Shown here piece after piece: positions 22,801 through 35,200 of a stretch of DNA of 64,000 nt. The stretch is from the NCBI RefSeq assembly GCF_032854445.1, contig NC_088305.1, positions 4,257,152 to 4,321,151 on the forward strand, read 5' to 3'. This DNA is from Liolophura sinensis. Lineage: Eukaryota > Mollusca > Polyplacophora > Chitonida > Chitonidae. The notes below the pieces were generated by a model that had not been told where the DNA came from, searched no databases, and saw only the letters and a list, made by a program, of their open reading frames with translations. Both the position numbers and the translations under genes were made by a program. The stretch's first letter is position 1, and each line of letters starts with the position of its first letter.

Positions 22801-22961
22801 AAAGCTGAATGTAGGCTATAAACAGACTAGAAAACTAGGTAGAAACAGACTATAATACATGTACTTAGAAAATCGTAAGCACTGAACTGAGAAAAAACAA
22901 AAGTTATCGATATTTTATTAACTTCAGCCATATATTCACCCAGTCTCTGAAGACAATATAC

Positions 22962-23001
22962 CAGGTCTGTGATGTTAACAGGAATGCTTCAGGCTGTATT
23001 G
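22962..23001 (-). pseudogene. Partial duplicate of gene B exon 12
   Basis: On the minus strand this encodes IQPEAFLLTSQT and ends at a GTATAT donor, matching the last 40 bp of the real exon at 23168. The duplicate lacks the first two-thirds of the exon. Similarity continues into the flank (AGACAATATACCAGGTCTGT against CGACAACATACCTGGTCTGT), so it is part of a tandem duplication with a period of about 206 bp. Confidence 0.7.
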
Positions 23002-23167
23002 TACATGTAATACTGTGATTTTGGAAGCCAGAAATCTCAGCCGTTAGAGACTAATTCTTAGAAATATTCAAACTGACACAGAGCTAAGAGAAAATGTTAC
23101 TGGTATTTTATACAGCTCGGGAAACTCTTTCAGTTACACATTTGCCTGGTGTTTGACGACAACATAC

Positions 23168-23273
23168 CTGGTCTGTGTTGTTAAAAGGAATGCCTCGGGC
23201 TGTATCGTTCTGAAAGGCTGGTTGTTACACAGAACACTGGCGTATGTCACTTTTCGTATTTCCCGTAACTGTT
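23168..23273 (-). CDS. Gene B exon 12: C-terminal segment
   Basis: 106 bp. Acceptor GATCTACAG, donor GTATGT. Encodes EQLREIRKVTYASVLCNN and TIQPEAFLL. The phase-2 end requires a further exon. Confidence 0.9.
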
Positions 23274-26200
23274 CTGTAGATCAAAATAAAAAAGCAAATC
23301 CGTGGGGTGTTATGGGACCCATTTATTTTGCCAGTAGATATTTTTGATCGAGTTTAAAGGATACAGAATCGTTTGTGACCGGCTGTTGTGAGAGTTAGGC
23401 AAGTCACTGCACAGCCTTAAAACTGAATTTAAACTGAATTGCAGATTTATTCAATCGTGATCACAGCTGTTTACCTCAGATAACCCACTGTCTGCTAATC
23501 AGCGTCGATTCCGTATCCATTTAAGGGTAATTTATGCTCCGGAACATACATTAATATCCCAGACACGCTGTGGTAATTTGACTGCACTGATAATATGTAC
23601 CAGGTCAAGGTGCACATAATAAAAAGTCCACTAACCGCCATATGTTAATTTGGAACATCGTACTGCTGGTGAACTGTTAAAGAGTCCTGATCCCTTTGTA
23701 ATATTTGCATGTTGCTGTTCTCCAAACTCTGATAACGCACAGTTCTAGACCAGCGACGTCTAATAAACATGCGGTGTAACTGATTTATCATATATCCGAT
23801 TCAGCCGCCTACTAGGTTGTTACTATTTAAGCAGTCACGTATTTCAGTTAGAATAAAACCCTGAGGTAAACTGACAAGAGGCCATATTTCACCGGTCACG
23901 TGTGACCATTAGCCAACTGTCACACTGTCGTTGCTGCTCTGGTTTTACTCTCCTTAATTATTTATATTTATTTATTTATTTATATCATTGGAGTTTTACG
24001 TTGCACTCAAGAATATTTTATTTTTCCGACGTTGGCCAGTATTATGGTGTCCGGAAACCCGACAAAACGTGGATAAACCCTGAGATCATCCATAGGTTCC
24101 TGGTAGACCCTCTCATGTGCGACATAGGAGGAGCTAGCATGAACTGGATTTGAACTCACAGCGATCGCGTTGTTTCCTGGGTTATTGTGCTGTGATAGCA
24201 CACTAAGCAGTACGTCTCATAAACTCGTTTTCGTGAATGCTAAAAATAGCAAATATTACACTTTTTTAAAAATATATTACCTGGAGTGAATGGAACGGGC
24301 TGTGAGTCTGATTCATAGAAATATCTGTCACCATACTTAAGCCTCTTGAACTGGTTTCCGATGATGTTAGCGAACAGCGGCCCCACTGCGGCATCCTCTA
24401 CCGGTACTTCAGAAATGCCACCTGTCCACACATCTACGTCATCTGGGGATCTACAGTAAGAAGGAACGTGGAGCATTAGGGATTGCAGAGCTTTCAAACA
24501 CAGTTTACAACATTCAACTTATAGGTACATTTGAATATATAGCGTTACGCCAACAGAGCATGAGGTCCATTTGCGGCGTGATATCGTCATTTTGGGGCAT
24601 AGATGGGCAGTTTGCCAGTTATAAGAAAGGAATGTAGAAAACTAATTTAAATGGATTAAATAAATCGAATGAGCTTTGGTGCTGAATATTGTAAAAAGAA
24701 TTATATTCACTTGGTTTTGTCTGCCTTGTTAAAAATAGGCAAGGGGAGCAAAGGAATGTTACTTCTTGTCTTTAATCCAGGCAGACATGACACAAGTTAT
24801 GCAAAACACTTCTCAGAGGAAGTTATTTATATTCTTTGAAAAGAATACGTGTAGAAACATTCTTGCAACTCCATTTTACTGTATTAATGTATATCTTGAG
24901 TTTGTCATCGACATACCGGATTAGTTCTGGCTAAAGAACAACGCACTTGTAAACTGTAACCTCTTATGGTCCGAGAAAAAAACCCTACTAACCAGAATTA
25001 TATACCAGATAAAATCCGATTACAAAAGATATTGTTAGAAAACATGGCGCTATTAATACCCACTTTGTCGCAAAATACATAATTATAGAATCCAATATTT
25101 CAAATTCATTTTACTATGTTGAAATTATCCTAAAACATTAATCACAAACTGTCGTCCTGGACAGTGTATTTAATGGTTTTACATGTCAAATGGTTTATTT
25201 TAGTGTTTTGGTTGCCTTTGAGAACGAGCACAATTCGGCATACACGGGAATTTAAAACCTAACTCAGTCCAACTCAACCCGACTGCTATCTTGGGCCAAA
25301 AGCGACAGTGTTTACAATACGATGCAACCGCTGAGGTGAGTTTAAGTCCTAAGATCCCGTGTGTGCTTAATTCTTCGTATATAAACATATACAGTAGAAG
25401 GTAAGTAGCTCACATGTATACTCGCTCAAGGAGCTCCACTGTCTCCATGGGATGATCCTCAAATCCGCCAGTGGTGTTCGTGAAGTTTCTGATCTCTGGG
25501 AAGCCATAAAACTTCCTCCAGGCAGTGTACGAGGCCAACGCGTGATCGCGGCCTCTCTGAATATTGAAAGCCGCAAGGTCGCCGCCGTTGCCTTCTCGGG
25601 TTTGATGAAGCTTATTCAGGAGGTCCCCGCTAATCATTCGGTCGCAGGGCTCGCTTTGATCCATCATGGTACCGCGCATCATGGCGTGCTCAGTCTCCAG
25701 AAACGTAATCGACGTAAAGAATGTGTCCTTCAACGGAAGAATCGGTTCGTCCGTCGAGTTGAAGCTCATGTCCATGAGACTGAAGGTTGACCGTATCATA
25801 CTGTGCCCGAAGCGGGCCGCCGCCGTCGTGAAGACGTTAGACGCCGATGGGTTCACGGAAGAGTCATACCCTTTAAAGTAGCCTTCTGTCAAAGGCCAGA
25901 GACCATAATGCGTCATACTGGCTGTGCCTATAACTTGAGGTAGGTATTCGTTGTACGTAATGTGCTGCACCATGGCAGACACTATTCTACGAGTCTCCTG
26001 GAACAAGGTCTCATCGTCCCAGCCTGGGTTGATCGCTCCCAATGTTTTGGCTATACGGTTGTGTTCCCTGACCCATACAGTCTCCACCCCCATCAACCCC
26101 GTGTGCTCATTGACACGGTCATCTCCTACAGCAGGACAATAGTAAACCGTTAGGACAGAAACATCTTTTCAAAGACATAAACTATTTTGCTGATAATAGT

Positions 26201-29200
26201 AAAGCAAGCAATTCGCCCATCTGCAACTGTCAAGAGAATTACGTTACAAACAGGAATTAAGCGTTCGAGTTTATGCCAACAAAGTATAGCATCTCCATTC
26301 ATGACCTGTTCTGAAAATACTTATGTTTTACTTGATTGGTTTTTACATGTAATTTCTTTCTAATGTATGAACGGTGTTCAGATTTATAAGTGGAGAAAAG
26401 CGGAGCTCACGGAGTAAACGATCGCCCATTGTGAAGTATCTGACAAACCTCCCGGCTGAAAGCCGCAGTCAATCTTACTTTCATTTGCATTGGTGAAAGC
26501 AACACAAGTGTTTTTATGTATGGGGGGGGGGGGGGCCCTCCGAACTATATGGTTTGCCTACCAAACGCTGGATTTAAAGCACAGAGCTGTAGCTTACCTG
26601 CAGCGAAAAATGAGTAGCCCTGGAAGGAGGCTTGTCTGTTAGGGTGAGGGACAATGGGTAAGTGATCATTCAGAGATGTGGCCAGCAACCCTAATGAAGA
26701 AGAAAAATGAATCTCTAGGTCATTCAGGTTTAATGGAAACAAGTTACTTAAATATGTTGACATGAACTATGATATGAAGTGCAGCTTTTATAAAAGACTA
26801 CAAAAATGGCGGTGTCGAAGAATTACAATCATATGATCAAAACACATCAACATGGCTTGTCAGAAGCCGGACAAATAACAAATAAAGCACGACACAAAGT
26901 CGGCGGTAATATAAAAGAATTCAGCATACAGAATGAAACCAGAGCCGTTCACAAGTACATGCTGAAGTGTAAAGGCTTTTCAGGTAAAATGAGTGGGTAC
27001 ACCGGAAGTTTACCTCCTTGTCTCGTGCGCAGTCTCCGTATCTTTGACCTCGTGACACCATAGATGAACCCAGCATCGATGAATGACGAGGCTTGATTCA
27101 ACTGTTCCCGCCTTCCTGTACACGAAAGGGATAATGAAATGCAAGTTGTTGGGGGGATATGGGTCAAAGAACATAACTGATCAGCAACGCTCGATTGTCT
27201 GTGTTTGCAAACTAAACTTTTTTGAAGACCACTTCTCTTTTTTAGTGTGATAATAAAAAACATTCATATAGAGTAGGGAACGCCAAAATTGTATGTAAAT
27301 CCTATATATCAAATAAATGAATTTTATTATGAGCGACTTAAACCATTATTCAAGCTTAGTTTTGCAGTAGTTGCAACTGTAGTCTACAGCTGAACTGTGT
27401 TCGTTGTAATTAAATGTGTTCATATTTCCTGCAAAATAACACGGTTGTAGGAAACGAAAGAAATGAAGAATAGCTTACCTAATTTACAGTCCAGGTCCGT
27501 TACTTCAACAGATCTGGCAAAATCCAGGCAGGATCTGCCAGAGTCTCTCAGCTTGTCTCCTTGGGGCAATGGAATACCGAAACAGGCCGGGCTGTAACCA
27601 TATACATGTAACATGCATGAGGTCATTAACACGTAAAGTTAATTATATTTAAAATTTCTCGGTGAAGCCCCTTTATATATACTCTCCGAAATGAAGAACG
27701 ATCGGTGGTCTTTTGGCGAGTCATAAGTATTTAAAGCCTGGGTTTCAGGAGATGAATGCTTAAACCCTGTTATATATAAACAGGGAATTTGTAGTCACCT
27801 CTTCACCAGCGATATCAGCTGAGATTTGGGACCGTTTGCGCAATCTCATGTGGCATGTAGTCAAAGACCACATGCCCTCTGAAGAATGCTTCAAGCTGAT
27901 TATATAGAAGTTTTCGTCAATTAAACATACTTATGTCACAACTGTCATTTTTATATCCAACGTGGCGATTCTATTCCACATGATTAATGTACATGAACAT
28001 GAAAACTTAACATGAATCAAGGGTTAAGTTTAATAAGAACAAATTTCGAAATACATATTTCCAAGCCTTTTTCAACTTTAAATCCGGAATATCCCAAATT
28101 CGTCTATAAGTTAAACGTCTGCGTATGCCGCATGGAGGAAAATGTGACAGTAAATTACTCAAGTGGTTTACGATACACAGCCCGTTTTCTTAACTCATGC
28201 AACTGACAGCTTAGTATATGTGAGAAGTTCTACAAAAACAACGTTAAACAAGAATCAAATTAGTAAGTTATATTCCATGAGCCCAGCTTTCGTTTGTATA
28301 CTTACGTCGGAATTCTTTGGTTGCAACAAGACATCACAGATTCAGCAAATCCTGACGGAAGAAACACAACAGTTTTAATGTGAGAAAATATATCAATGAC
28401 CATATTACTATCGATGTATGTTCTTCTGGTAATATTTTAACCAAATATTGACAATCTTGGTGTCATATCAAACATTCTGGATGAATCTGGTCAGTCATCG
28501 CTATGTCAATTTCCAAAACAAGGATTAACACAAACCTCAACAGAAACCAGGAGATCGTCTTGTAAAGGAAAGCAGGTAACAGATTTTTTTCAGTCCAGCC
28601 AGAAAGAAGTAAACGTGTGTACATTTAATCAGTACCCAAACTGTGTACCTTGTTGATTTTTAAGTTGTCGTCATACATCCTCTATTCCCGAGTTAAGACA
28701 GATTTTTTTTGAGAGAAAAGCACGCATTTAATTCGTGCCTAAACTGTGACAAAATCACTGGACTATTTCTTTTAAAGTCATCTCAAGGTTAATACAGTTA
28801 TGTGATGTTAAGTAAATCTCAAGCCGTTCCCCAGTAGCACCGAGTTTAACTGTGGATATAATTTCAAGCCCTATCATAGCTTTTTATAAAAATGTTGTGT
28901 TATCACAAGCCATTAAGTGATTTCTCAATGGCAGTTCAGGTTCTCCTTGTCACACATAAATCTAAGCTAATTCACTTCGTTTGTGAAGTGAATAGATTAG
29001 TTTATACTCGGCTTTATGACAGATTCATGACTTTCGAAGTATTTCTAGTCTATGTATCACATCTGAGCTGCTGTTATTTTCACCGAAAGTTCAATCTGAA
29101 TGAAAATGAAAATGAATAAATAGATGACATCAGTGTCCAAATCGTGTACCAAAAATAAACTTTAGGATTATATTTCAAATTTTTCAAACTCAAGTCAGAA

Positions 29201-32200
29201 ATGGATTTGTGGAATCTGATGTTTAAGTTATGCAGTCTCACCTTTACCCGGAGCCCGGTCCGTCAGATCATGCGCTATCATCTGTCCCCAGAGGGTCAAC
29301 TGCATGCTCCATCGTGTCGCTCTCTCCTGGGAGCCTCGATCTGAGTGAACCACAGAGCTTACCTCTCGTGCCGAGGGCAACGGACCAAACCTACCGTTAG
29401 TCCGAGGCAGATCGATCTTACCCCTCCGGTCTGCAACAGTAGGTAGTTATTGTTTGATTGAGTTAGATGAAATCTTTAAACTAAATACATTTTATTTAGT
29501 TGAGGAATGAAATCTACAAAACTATACAGGTTTGAATCAGTTGATGAAAATATATAAAACCATTTACAGTTCATTGAGCGGAAGAAGAAATATAAAACTA
29601 CAAACATTTGATTTAGTTGAAGAAAAATATAAACCTATATAAAGTTAACATACTCTGCCTGTGAATCTTCACGGACAAAAATGAATAATTTTAGCCATGA
29701 ACAGGTTAAAATCTTCGATTATTTAGGCGAAGCCTGCAACATGAAAACTGACGAGGTCACTTGCACTAATTTTTTTCGCAGGCATCGCGGCTGATATACA
29801 ACAGGGGAGTTCAGCTGGGATTGCAGCTGTGTTGTGGCTTGTCACAAAATGTATCAGGTGCCATCTCAGGGTTAATTACCTGTTTTAAAGGTTTTAAAAC
29901 GACAACAGTTGGCTCACACAGAATATAGGAGAGAACAGCTTCTGCCCATGGCAAGTTAGGGTTTTTCACGCTTCTAAGCCACAATGTTGAACGATTCAGT
30001 CAGTAATGTGAAAACGTTCAAAGCACGCGGATATGCAAAATCATTTATGCGGTGACGCCCTAGATGGTTTGACGCAATATAGCTGAATTAGAGGCAATTA
30101 TGAGTTGTAGATGAGGTTTAATCATCCTAAACTGGGAGGGGAAAAAAACCTAAATTAATGACGAGCCTTCTCATACGTTGATACATTCATATCTAGCAAA
30201 ATAAATTTGTATAGGTGGGGCCTCCGTGGCTCAGTTGGTTAGCGCGCTAGCGCAGTGCAATGACCCAGGAGTCTCTCACCAATGCGGTGGCTGTGAGCTC
30301 AAGTCTTCCTCTCCGGCCGTACGTGGGAAGGAATACTAGCAACCTGTGGATGGTCGTGGGTTTTTCCACCCACCATTATGCTGGCCGCCGTCGTATTATA
30401 AGTGAAATATTCTTGAGTACGGCGGAAAACACCAATCAAAAATAAATAAATCAAATTGGTATAAGTGAAAGTAATTACATAAATGAATAAACAAATAAAT
30501 AAATAACAGTGGCGCAGGATAAGTCACAAAGCAGACTATTAATGTAAAATGCGCTGTCCTTAATTAAAAACTAGTATATCAGACATATGAACGAGCCATT
30601 TGGGTCGTACGCAATTATTTAACATGGAAATTATTTCGCTAACAAATTTTAAAACTTATGTTGGTATTTTTTTTTATTGAAGTGCGTTTATGTAAACTTT
30701 GCACCGGAGTTATGAGCCTTGAATGATACAGTGACATAGGTGGATCTTGACTCATTTCGTAATTTGTTTGTGGTCGTTGTAATTAAAATATCTAATTATT
30801 TTAGCACTGAACTGTGTTTTTGAATAACATGTTTGCTTTTTTGAGCATGTCATTATATCATGTATAATAAGGGGACTGATACACATTTACCAGTGTTCAA
30901 CTGTACGTGGATAGCCTAAGAAAAAGAATATATCAGTTTAAAAAGTAACCATATATAGTTAACATACCGACATCATGTAAGTATAAAATTAGCACGTGGA
31001 AAATTTGTAAAAGTAATGTTCCTTTAAAAACTTTAAAAAGCAGACCAACAAATTGACATATCTGCCTCCTGGTATGTGGTTACGCTCGAGCAAAGCCCGT
31101 ACGTTGTCCACATAACCCAGAATGTTTAGCTACGTTAGATACAAGCTCAAACGAAAGGGGCTCGTGTAGAGTTTGCAATATTCATGATTTCTTAAATGCT
31201 CTAATAGAGTACATGTACTTCGTTTTACGTGTAAGCTACTTAGAATCACTGAAAATACCTTGTGTACTGTCGACCTTTTACATTTCAGTTCAAATTATAT
31301 GTGGATACCAAAGCTAGAACAGTACCAAAGAAACTAATTGAAGTAAAATGAAAAATTTAGGTTAATCCAACCAACAAAAGTCTACTCACCGTTTTCATAA
31401 ACCGGTGCCAGCTCTCTAGCCATTGGTGTAAAGGCTGCACCAATCAGCGGTCTCCGTATGTTATTGCACGAGCCGTCAATCGTGCGGTATTTTTCATCAG
31501 AATTACACACGGGATTTCGGAAGGGACAAAATATCCTCCGTAACACGGCCTCCGGGTGGGTCAACACTTGCGGGATGGTCAGGGGTACTTTAAAATCACT
31601 GTAACAGAATGGAGCAATTAAAATCATTTATTGAACTATTATTTATTTATTACATTGATGTTTAACGCAGTGCTCAAGAATTATTATTTGGGTGGCTTAT
31701 GGTGGGAAGGTGGCTTATGGTGGGTGAGTGGTTTATAGTGGGTGGGTGTCCTTTGGTAGGTGGGTGGCTTATGGTGGGTGGGTGGTTTATAGTGGGTGGG
31801 TGTCCTTTGGTAGGTGGGTGGCTTATGGTGGGTGGGTGGATTATTTGGTGGTTGAATCGGAGTAAACCTGGCATTTAAACCCACTGACAGGAACCCTGTT
31901 TTTTATTTAAACAAAAGAAAACATTTCAGCTCTCAAATAAAAGTTTTAAAAATATACGGAATATTTGTAAGATGTGAAGCGTGACCGTTTCTTGAAAACT
32001 TGCACGTTGGCACGGTATGTCAGGGACAGTAAATTATCTGTCTCACTTTAATCCGTGTCTCGTCAACTTCTAAACTGTGCATTTATAGACGATGAATCAG
32101 ATTAGCTTTTCACCATGACAGAAGTGAGAACATGAGTCCTGCTGGCGAAATGGTAGATCACGTTGTCACTGAGCACAACCAGTATATGGTCGTTCAGTTA

Positions 32201-35200
32201 ATTTTGTTTTCAAATTCTGTTTCATTGAAGCTGGTGACCAGGAAACATGCCACAGGTGCAAGTGCACCTTCAGGGCACAAACATCATCGTCCTCTTTTTA
32301 ATAAACATTGTTGTTTTATTGTATGAAAAGCAAAGAAAAAAATTAAAAAAGACAAGAAAATATTAAGAGAAAAGCATTACTTTTTCAACGCAATTACACA
32401 GGAAACCCAGCTTATAATTAAAGAAGAATGGACGGGGTACGGCGGGCACCTTTGTTGGGTACAAAGTTTCCGACGTAAACTTTGATAACTTACTTGAACT
32501 TAATGACGATTAGCGCAAGTTAGCTAAGAAAATACTAACGTATTGCTTAGCTTCCGTCCAACCTGCCTTCACGTGGACAATTTCACTAACGTTAAAAACT
32601 CAGATTTGGTCTGCACTGATTCCTTACGTCGTCCAAAGTGTAGATCAGTCAATGCCAGCATAGACAAACCATCTCTTATGGGTATAATCCAGTCCTTGAA
32701 GTTTTGAATCGATTAAATCGAATCAAGGTCCGCGATGATTTGAATTGGAACGATCGCCGAGCTCCGGAAAGGATGTTGGCAGTGATGGCTGGTTTTCTTC
32801 CAAATGAACTTTTAGTTGGGAATTTTTGGGGTTTTTTTTGACTGCCTTCAAATATAACGGTACTCTATACATTGGATTTCGTTGCCAGCAACTTGCTATC
32901 AAGCGACCTTTGTTAGTATTGCCTCAGCTAGCCCAGGTTAAGTGCCCATCCACGTTACCAGTGCTTAGTATGCTACTCTACCATAGTGCCAATTCAGTTA
33001 ATGACGCGATATGTGTACAACTTATACACTAAGAACCTTTGCCTGGTAACTTACTTGAGCATAATGCCTATCCAGTTAATGACGCGTCATGAGTATAACA
33101 TACACTAAGAACCTATGTCTGGTAACTTACTTGAGCATAGTGCCAATCCAGTTAATGACGCGACATGTCCGAGACAAAGGTGAGACGTTCAGAGGACTTT
33201 CCGAGAAGATACTGGGTTCCGGGGTCTCGAACTGAGTGATACTTTTATCTATGCCTGCGAACAACAATAAGAGGTCGGCAATGAATCATTACTTTGCTGG
33301 AAGGTATCTGGAATTCCTTTAGCCCGAACATAGACCTTTCCGATGGCTTTACATAACTGATTTTTACATGAAACCTTTCTATACGGTTCTCATCTACTAC
33401 GACATTCAATATTTTCAGTAGCATTGCTGTTGTTGGCCATTTTAAAGTGTTTTTGTCTTAGAAGATCAATATTTACATGAAATTTCGTTCCATGTAAATC
33501 GAATGTTTACAGAAGAAAACCTGATGCGTTTTTATTGACTAACAGGACAGTTTCCTGCATTTTTATTGATCTTGTAGGACACTTTGTTGCATTTTTATTG
33601 ATTTTACTGGACAAAGTCTGGCGCATTTTTATTGATTTTACAGGACAGCGTTGGATCTCTTATTGATCTCAGAGGACAGCCTGGTGCGTATTTTATTTTC
33701 TTATCTCAAAGGGCAAACTCTGCTGCATTTGCACTGATCTTACCTAACCTCAACCTTTGTTCTAGCGTCTGTTCCTCCGTTTGCACGTTCGTAATAGCCT
33801 GAAGAATTATGTTCCTAACTAGCACGCCATCCACACGTGCGCGACTTGGTCGTGAACTTGCTGGGGGGGAGTTTCGCGGGGAGAGAGGATTTCTCGTGGT
33901 TGAAGGGGGAATCACCGTACCCACGCGGTTAGTGCTGCTTTGATCGTTCTGTGAACCATTCGGTATAACGTTTGTCTGAATAGACTGATTATCTCCACTG
34001 CCGTCGCTCGCGGAGTTGTCCTGTCGTTCTGCGCCGGTAAGTGGCCTTGGTGGTATTTCATTGAGAATCACGTTGAACACATTCGAATCGTACTGAGTTC
34101 GACTACCAGCAGTGGGAGACACTCTCTCACGTGGAACAGAACTCCGTCCTCCATTTTCTTGGCTCCCCTCCGCACTTCGCTCTGCACGTAGGATTAGGTC
34201 ACTCCAGCTTTTGGTATCTGCCGTGCATACCTGTAACACAAGTTTTCATTAACGCTGCATAGTTTTTTATTTATATGTTATGTTTTTATGTTGTTGTTTA
34301 GTCCGTTGTTTTATATATTTCTTTACTTCATCTTTGTCAAACGCCTTGCTCAATAATTTTCCGTAAATACAAAGGCAGTCTGTTTTACTAGAGGAGAAAA
34401 CCGGGATGCCCGGAGTAAACCTGATCTGGGGAAGTTACTGTTTGACATTCGGCTGATCTGCGGCCCCTCGAGCTCTGTCGAACAGTTATTGTCACGAAAC
34501 CTGCATAAACAGTGAGTACGTGGGCAATCTATACCTTCCCTGGGGAACTGAGCATGCACGTGGGCATGTCTTGTAGCTGAAGTAACATGCCTGGATACAA
34601 CCCAGCCACGTTGACTCCCAAAAGTATTTGCAATATTAGGAACTACCGATCGTGGTACAACCCGGCACTTTATGAACAGTAAACCATCATACACACTTAT
34701 GATCATAGAACATATAGGGAAAAACCAGGGCAGCGACGACAATGTTATAGGTGGCAAATGGTCACACACGTAACCAGTGATCTACGGCCACTTGCTAATT
34801 TACCTCAGTCAAGGTTTTATTCTAACTGTTCATGTAAACGCATAAATAATAGAAAAAAAATTACACGCCTAGCAGCACTATGGCTAAGCACAACTAGTTT
34901 TAATTGCAATTTTTTAGACGTCGCTGGCTACATCGAAGGTAATTGTAATACCGACAAAGTATAAGGAAGTTTTATGTAATAGAGAGATATATGTAATAGT
35001 TATTACAACAACAGCACTTATTGTAATGTAATACAAACACAAAAATATCCATCGACCAGTAATTCAACGTCGGCATGTAAAATGACGTCAACAGATTAGT
35101 TTTGAAATGTTTATATAGTGCCAATTACATTTCATAATATTTTTATTCACTTGTATAGGCCGTACATGGGAAGGTCTGTTAGCAATCTGCGGATGGCGCT

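Noticed and set aside
31684-31856. CRISPR-like array
   Set aside because: Repeats are contiguous without unique spacers, and the DNA is clearly eukaryotic.
31674-31884. Repetitive HPPTISHPPTKG protein on the minus strand
   Set aside because: Any frame through the 54-bp minisatellite is open and periodic; it lies in an intron with no start context or splice support.
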